The position numbers and the translations under genes are program-made. The notes beneath the pieces were generated by a model, which was not told the DNA's origin, ran no database searches, and saw nothing but the letters and a program-made list of their open reading frames with translations. This document shows positions 61,493 to 64,000 of a DNA stretch of 64,000 nucleotides, in pieces (positions within the stretch are counted from its first letter, which is position 1; every line of letters starts with the position of its first letter). The stretch comes from Pseudofrankia inefficax. Lineage in GTDB: Bacteria; Actinomycetota; Actinomycetes; Frankiales; Frankiaceae. The DNA lies in the NCBI RefSeq assembly GCF_000166135.1, contig NC_014666.1, positions 8,420,601 to 8,484,600 of the forward strand. The letters run 5' to 3'.

Positions 61493-61785
61493 TGCCTGCC
61501 GCGAAAATCGCGCGCCCGATGCTAGAATTCGCATACTTACCCGGATTTCGCGCATTATATTGACGACCGAGGGAATATGCCCACCTATCATTTTGGCGAT
61601 GCCTTTAGACCCCAGCCGATAAATATCTTCGATTCCCCGCACGAGCCAGATGGGTGGTCGTCGCCTAGCGCGAGCGCGCGCTGTGCGAGCTGCCGTGGGT
61701 CGTCGGTGACGGCCAGCCCGTAAGTGTAGCCGGCAGCTAAAAGGTCCGTACTGTATAGGCAGCCAGATCGGCATCCGCCGGATAG

Positions 61786-61887
61786 ATGAGCCGGACCTAC
61801 TTCGCCGACGAATCCCCTGCCGAGACCGTCACCATCGTCATGGCCGGCCACTGCGACCTCCTCGCCTACCGCCTCGCCGTGAACTAA
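61786..61887 (+). CDS. Possible small protein, 33 aa
   Basis: Short frame (M-S-R-T-Y-F-A-D-E-S-P-A-E-T-V...) with near-perfect G/C third positions and an in-frame TAG just before its ATG. Could be a real small protein or a gene fragment. No ribosome-binding site and no family; not part of the retron as far as can be seen. The rest of 61493-61943 holds nothing convincing apart from a leftward protein-like stretch near 61650-61760. Confidence 0.35.
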   Translation: MSRTYFADESPAETVTIVMAGHCDLLAYRLAVN

Positions 61888-61943
61888 AAGGAGACGCGGT
61901 TAGGAACTCGGCACGCCTGGCGGCTCATCGACGCCCTCCGGAT

Positions 61944-63029
61944 TCACCTGCTGGTTGATCGTGGCGAGTTGGTCGAGGGCGTCGTCCCGTGCCTGTTCGG
62001 CGGTCTGGCGGGCGGCGTCGGCACGAGCGGCGCGGCGGCGCGGTCGATGGCGTCGCGGACTTCGGTGCGGGCGGCTTCCAGGTGGGTGACGGCTTGGTCT
62101 GCGCGGGCCTGCTGGGCGGCGGCGGTTTCGCGGGCGGCGGCCAGGAGCTGCTCGGTCGTGGTGGCGCGTAGCTGGGCGATCTCGGCGGTCTGGCGGGCGG
62201 CGGACTCGTCCGCGCGGGCGGAGAGGAGTTGTCGGTCGGCGTCCGTGCGTGCCTGGTAGGCCTTGTCGCGGCCGGTCTCGGCGGCGGTGACGCGTTGCAT
62301 GGCGCGGTCGAGGCTGGTCCGTAGGTGCGCGGCCTCGGTCTCGGCGATCTCGGCGCGGTGGATGGCCGCCTCGGCCGCGCGTTGCGCCTGGTCACGTCCG
62401 GCCTCGGCGGCCGTGCGGGCGGCGTCCGCGACCTGCGCCCGTCGGACGGCGTCGGCGGCGCGTTCGGCGGCTTCCTGCGCCCGCCGTGCCTGTTCCGCCG
62501 CGTGGGTCGCGGCCCCGGCCGCTTCCTGGCGAGCCTGGGTGGCGTCAGCGCGGGCGCGTTCCAGCTCGGTCTGCATTTCGGTCGCGGCGTCCTCGGCGGT
62601 CAGCCGGGCCTGCTGCTCGCCAGCGAGGCTGACCTCCGCGTCCGCAACCGTCTTCAGCGCCTCGGCCCGCACCGCGGTGAGTTCGGCGGCGACGGCTTCC
62701 GGGTCGGTCGCGGTCCCCAGCAGCTCCCGTGCCATACCGGCGGTGGCTTCGAACTCTCCGAGCAGTTCGGCGAGCCGGTCGACCGTGGCCCGCAGGGACG
62801 CACCCGCGAGACTCGCCGGCCGGTGACCGGTCTCGGCCGACTCGGGCTGCGCGCCGACGGGCGCCTTGCGGGCCCGGCGGGCGCGGAACGCCGTCTGCGC
62901 GGTGTGGTCCGGTCGGGCGCAGTACCGCGGCGCCGGTCCGCCGGTCGCGGGCGGCGGCGCGGCCGGCTCGTCGCAGCCGGGGTAGGCGCAGACCGTCCGT
63001 CGATCCACCACATCCGTTCGTTCGTTCAT
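61944..63029 (-). CDS. Coiled-coil protein with N-terminal Cys/His motif, probably frameshifted at the end
   Basis: 361 residues. Near the N-terminus C-A-Y-P-G-C-D-E (12-19) and Y-C-A-R-P-D-H-T suggest a zinc-binding knuckle. Residues 90-340 are an Ala/Glu/Arg/Gln-rich coiled coil. At about 62040 the coiled-coil pattern breaks into Pro-rich sequence; a second frame continues it (D-A-A-R-Q-T-A-E-Q-A-R-D-D-A-L) to a TAA at 61910-61912, so a frameshift or a base error is likely. Not assigned. KfrA-like plasmid proteins share the coiled-coil layout, but the Cys motif argues against simple equivalence. Start ATG 63029. Confidence 0.6.
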   Translation of the reverse strand: MNERTDVVDRRTVCAYPGCDEPAAPPPATGGPAPRYCARPDHTAQTAFRARRARKAPVGAQPESAETGHRPASLAGASLRATVDRLAELLGEFEATAGMARELLGTATDPEAVAAELTAVRAEALKTVADAEVSLAGEQQARLTAEDAATEMQTELERARADATQARQEAAGAATHAAEQARRAQEAAERAADAVRRAQVADAARTAAEAGRDQAQRAAEAAIHRAEIAETEAAHLRTSLDRAMQRVTAAETGRDKAYQARTDADRQLLSARADESAARQTAEIAQLRATTTEQLLAAARETAAAQQARADQAVTHLEAARTEVRDAIDRAAAPLVPTPPARPPNRHGTTPSTNSPRSTSR

Positions 63030-63376
63030 TACATCAGGATATGTACGAATGCGGCCGGCCGCGCCCGGTTGTTCACAGGCGTTGCAACCCGCGCACCTGT
63101 CGTCAAGGGACCGTTCTCGCGCGACGTGGCACAGCCACCACGGCAAGCGGTACGACGGCGACCCAAGCGAGGCCGGGATAGCCGGCCAATCACCCGCCGC
63201 CTGTCGGCAGGGTTCGGTTGAGCAGCTGCGCTGCGGCACGGGTGGCCTCGTGCAGCCTGCCGCCGAGATCTTCGGGAATCGCTCCGGCGCGCAGTCCCCG
63301 CGGGTGACGAGGAGGTGAAGCGCGGCGGCTTGAGCTGGCAGAAGAAGTGCGGCACACCTTGAGTGGTCGGCCGCGA

Positions 63377-64000
63377 TCAGTCGACCGGGATGGTGTCGAC
63401 GAACTGGCGGGCCTGCAGGGTGAACAGGTCCGGATAGATGCCGGGTCGGTTCATCAGCTCGGCGTGGGTGCCCTCGTCGGCGACCAGCCCGTCGTCGAGA
63501 ACGTAGATGCGGTCGGCGGTGCGGACGCTGGCGAGGCGGTGCGTGATCAGCAGGACGATACGATCCTTACCGAGGCTTTGGATCAGGTCGAACAATGCCT
63601 GCTCGGCCCGGGCGTCGAGGGCCGCCGACGGTTCGTCGGCGATGAGAATGGGTGCGTCCCGGTAGACAGCCCGCGCGCAGGCGATGCGCTGCCACTGGCC
63701 GCCGGAGAGGTCATGGCCCGAGTTGTACTGGCGGGCCAGCGAGGTGTCGTAGCCGTGCGGCAGCTTGTCGATGACCTCGTCGGCCCCGGTGGCGGCGGCC
63801 GCCGCGATGACACTGTCCGGGCCGTCGGTCGCCAGCCGGGCCACCCGGCCGACGGCGATGTTCAACCGGGCCGACATCGGCCACCGGGTGTAGGCCTGCG
63901 GAATGAGGCCGACTCGGTCGCGGACGCTGTCCGGGTCGACGCCGGCGAGATCGACGCCGTCCCAGCGCACAGTGCCACTGTCGGGCACGTAGAGGCCGGC
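63377..64000 (-). CDS. ABC exporter ATPase, C-terminal part (cut by window end)
   Basis: The visible 208 residues are the C-terminal half of an ABC exporter: L-S-G-G-Q-W-Q-R-I-A-C-A-R-A signature, Walker B I-L-I-A-D-E-P-S-A-A-L-D, and I-T-H-R-L-A-S-V. Q-loop (I-P-Q-A-Y) is present. The transmembrane domain and Walker A are beyond the right edge. The gap 63030-63376 to the coiled-coil gene shows no further gene. Whether it belongs to the element or the chromosome cannot be told. Confidence 0.85.
   Translation of the reverse strand, partial: AGLYVPDSGTVRWDGVDLAGVDPDSVRDRVGLIPQAYTRWPMSARLNIAVGRVARLATDGPDSVIAAAAATGADEVIDKLPHGYDTSLARQYNSGHDLSGGQWQRIACARAVYRDAPILIADEPSAALDARAEQALFDLIQSLGKDRIVLLITHRLASVRTADRIYVLDDGLVADEGTHAELMNRPGIYPDLFTLQARQFVDTIPVD

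Noticed and set aside
61493..63376. Right-hand attachment repeat of the tRNA-Lys 3' end
   Set aside because: No copy of the tRNA 3' segment was found in this region or elsewhere in the window by eye.
1..64000. Insertion sequences or transposases
   Set aside because: No transposase motifs or terminal inverted repeats typical of IS elements were seen; the only mobile genes are the integrase and relaxase.

Overview
High-GC actinobacterial chromosome, most like Frankia or a close relative (inferred from strong G/C third-position bias, GTG starts, an XRE-DUF5753/DUF397 pair, DUF2637 and DUF3618 proteins, and a CebR-type cellobiose locus; no rRNA or marker gene is present to settle it). No family assignment was checked against a database; names come from motifs and recalled family knowledge.

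Layout. 0-9 kb: housekeeping and hypothetical genes, an XRE/DUF397 regulator pair, and a divergent locus of a Nudix protein of NrtR architecture facing an SPFH protein and an NAD-kinase-like protein across a clear palindrome. 9-24 kb: a Nit1-type cluster (amidohydrolase, Sll0783/MSMEG_0572-type protein, radical SAM protein, GNAT-AIR synthase fusion, Nit1 nitrilase, FAD oxidoreductase, MSMEG_0565-type glycosyltransferase, alpha/beta hydrolase) read rightward, with a leftward cassette (DegT-type aminotransferase, epimerase, MGDG-synthase-like glycosyltransferase, EamA-like transporter) beside it. 24-34 kb: a hydrolase and a DUF427-thioesterase fusion, then a cellobiose-type uptake system (LacI regulator, GH1 beta-glucosidase, two permeases, binding lipoprotein, divergent MsiK-like ATPase) with a CebR-like operator. 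34-40 kb: envelope-related genes (DUF3618, holin-X-like, DUF4407, SRPBCC, lytic transglycosylase, four-TM protein).

From 40.35 kb the window enters an integrated element. A tRNA-Lys(TTT) gene is followed by a repeat-rich presumptive attachment region, a tyrosine integrase, a DUF2637 transfer-type protein, a resolvase-like protein without visible catalytic serine, and a GntR regulator with TAGC-type operators on both sides. The cargo is defence-like: an AAA ATPase/subtilisin pair resembling IetAS (47.3-50.8 kb), a NADAR protein (52.1 kb), and a retron (58.9-61.5 kb). A 1.58 kb-residue MobF relaxase-helicase (53.2-57.9 kb) and a coiled-coil Cys-motif protein (62-63 kb) complete the mobility genes. 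No second copy of the tRNA 3' end was seen, so the right border is not fixed. The window ends inside an ABC exporter gene.

The most interesting system is the retron: a PRPP-loop/winged-helix effector gene, a structured noncoding RNA whose a1 and a2 arms pair over 22 bp and overlap the end of the effector gene and the start of the reverse transcriptase gene, and a YADD reverse transcriptase. The retron genes are visibly poorer in G+C than their surroundings.
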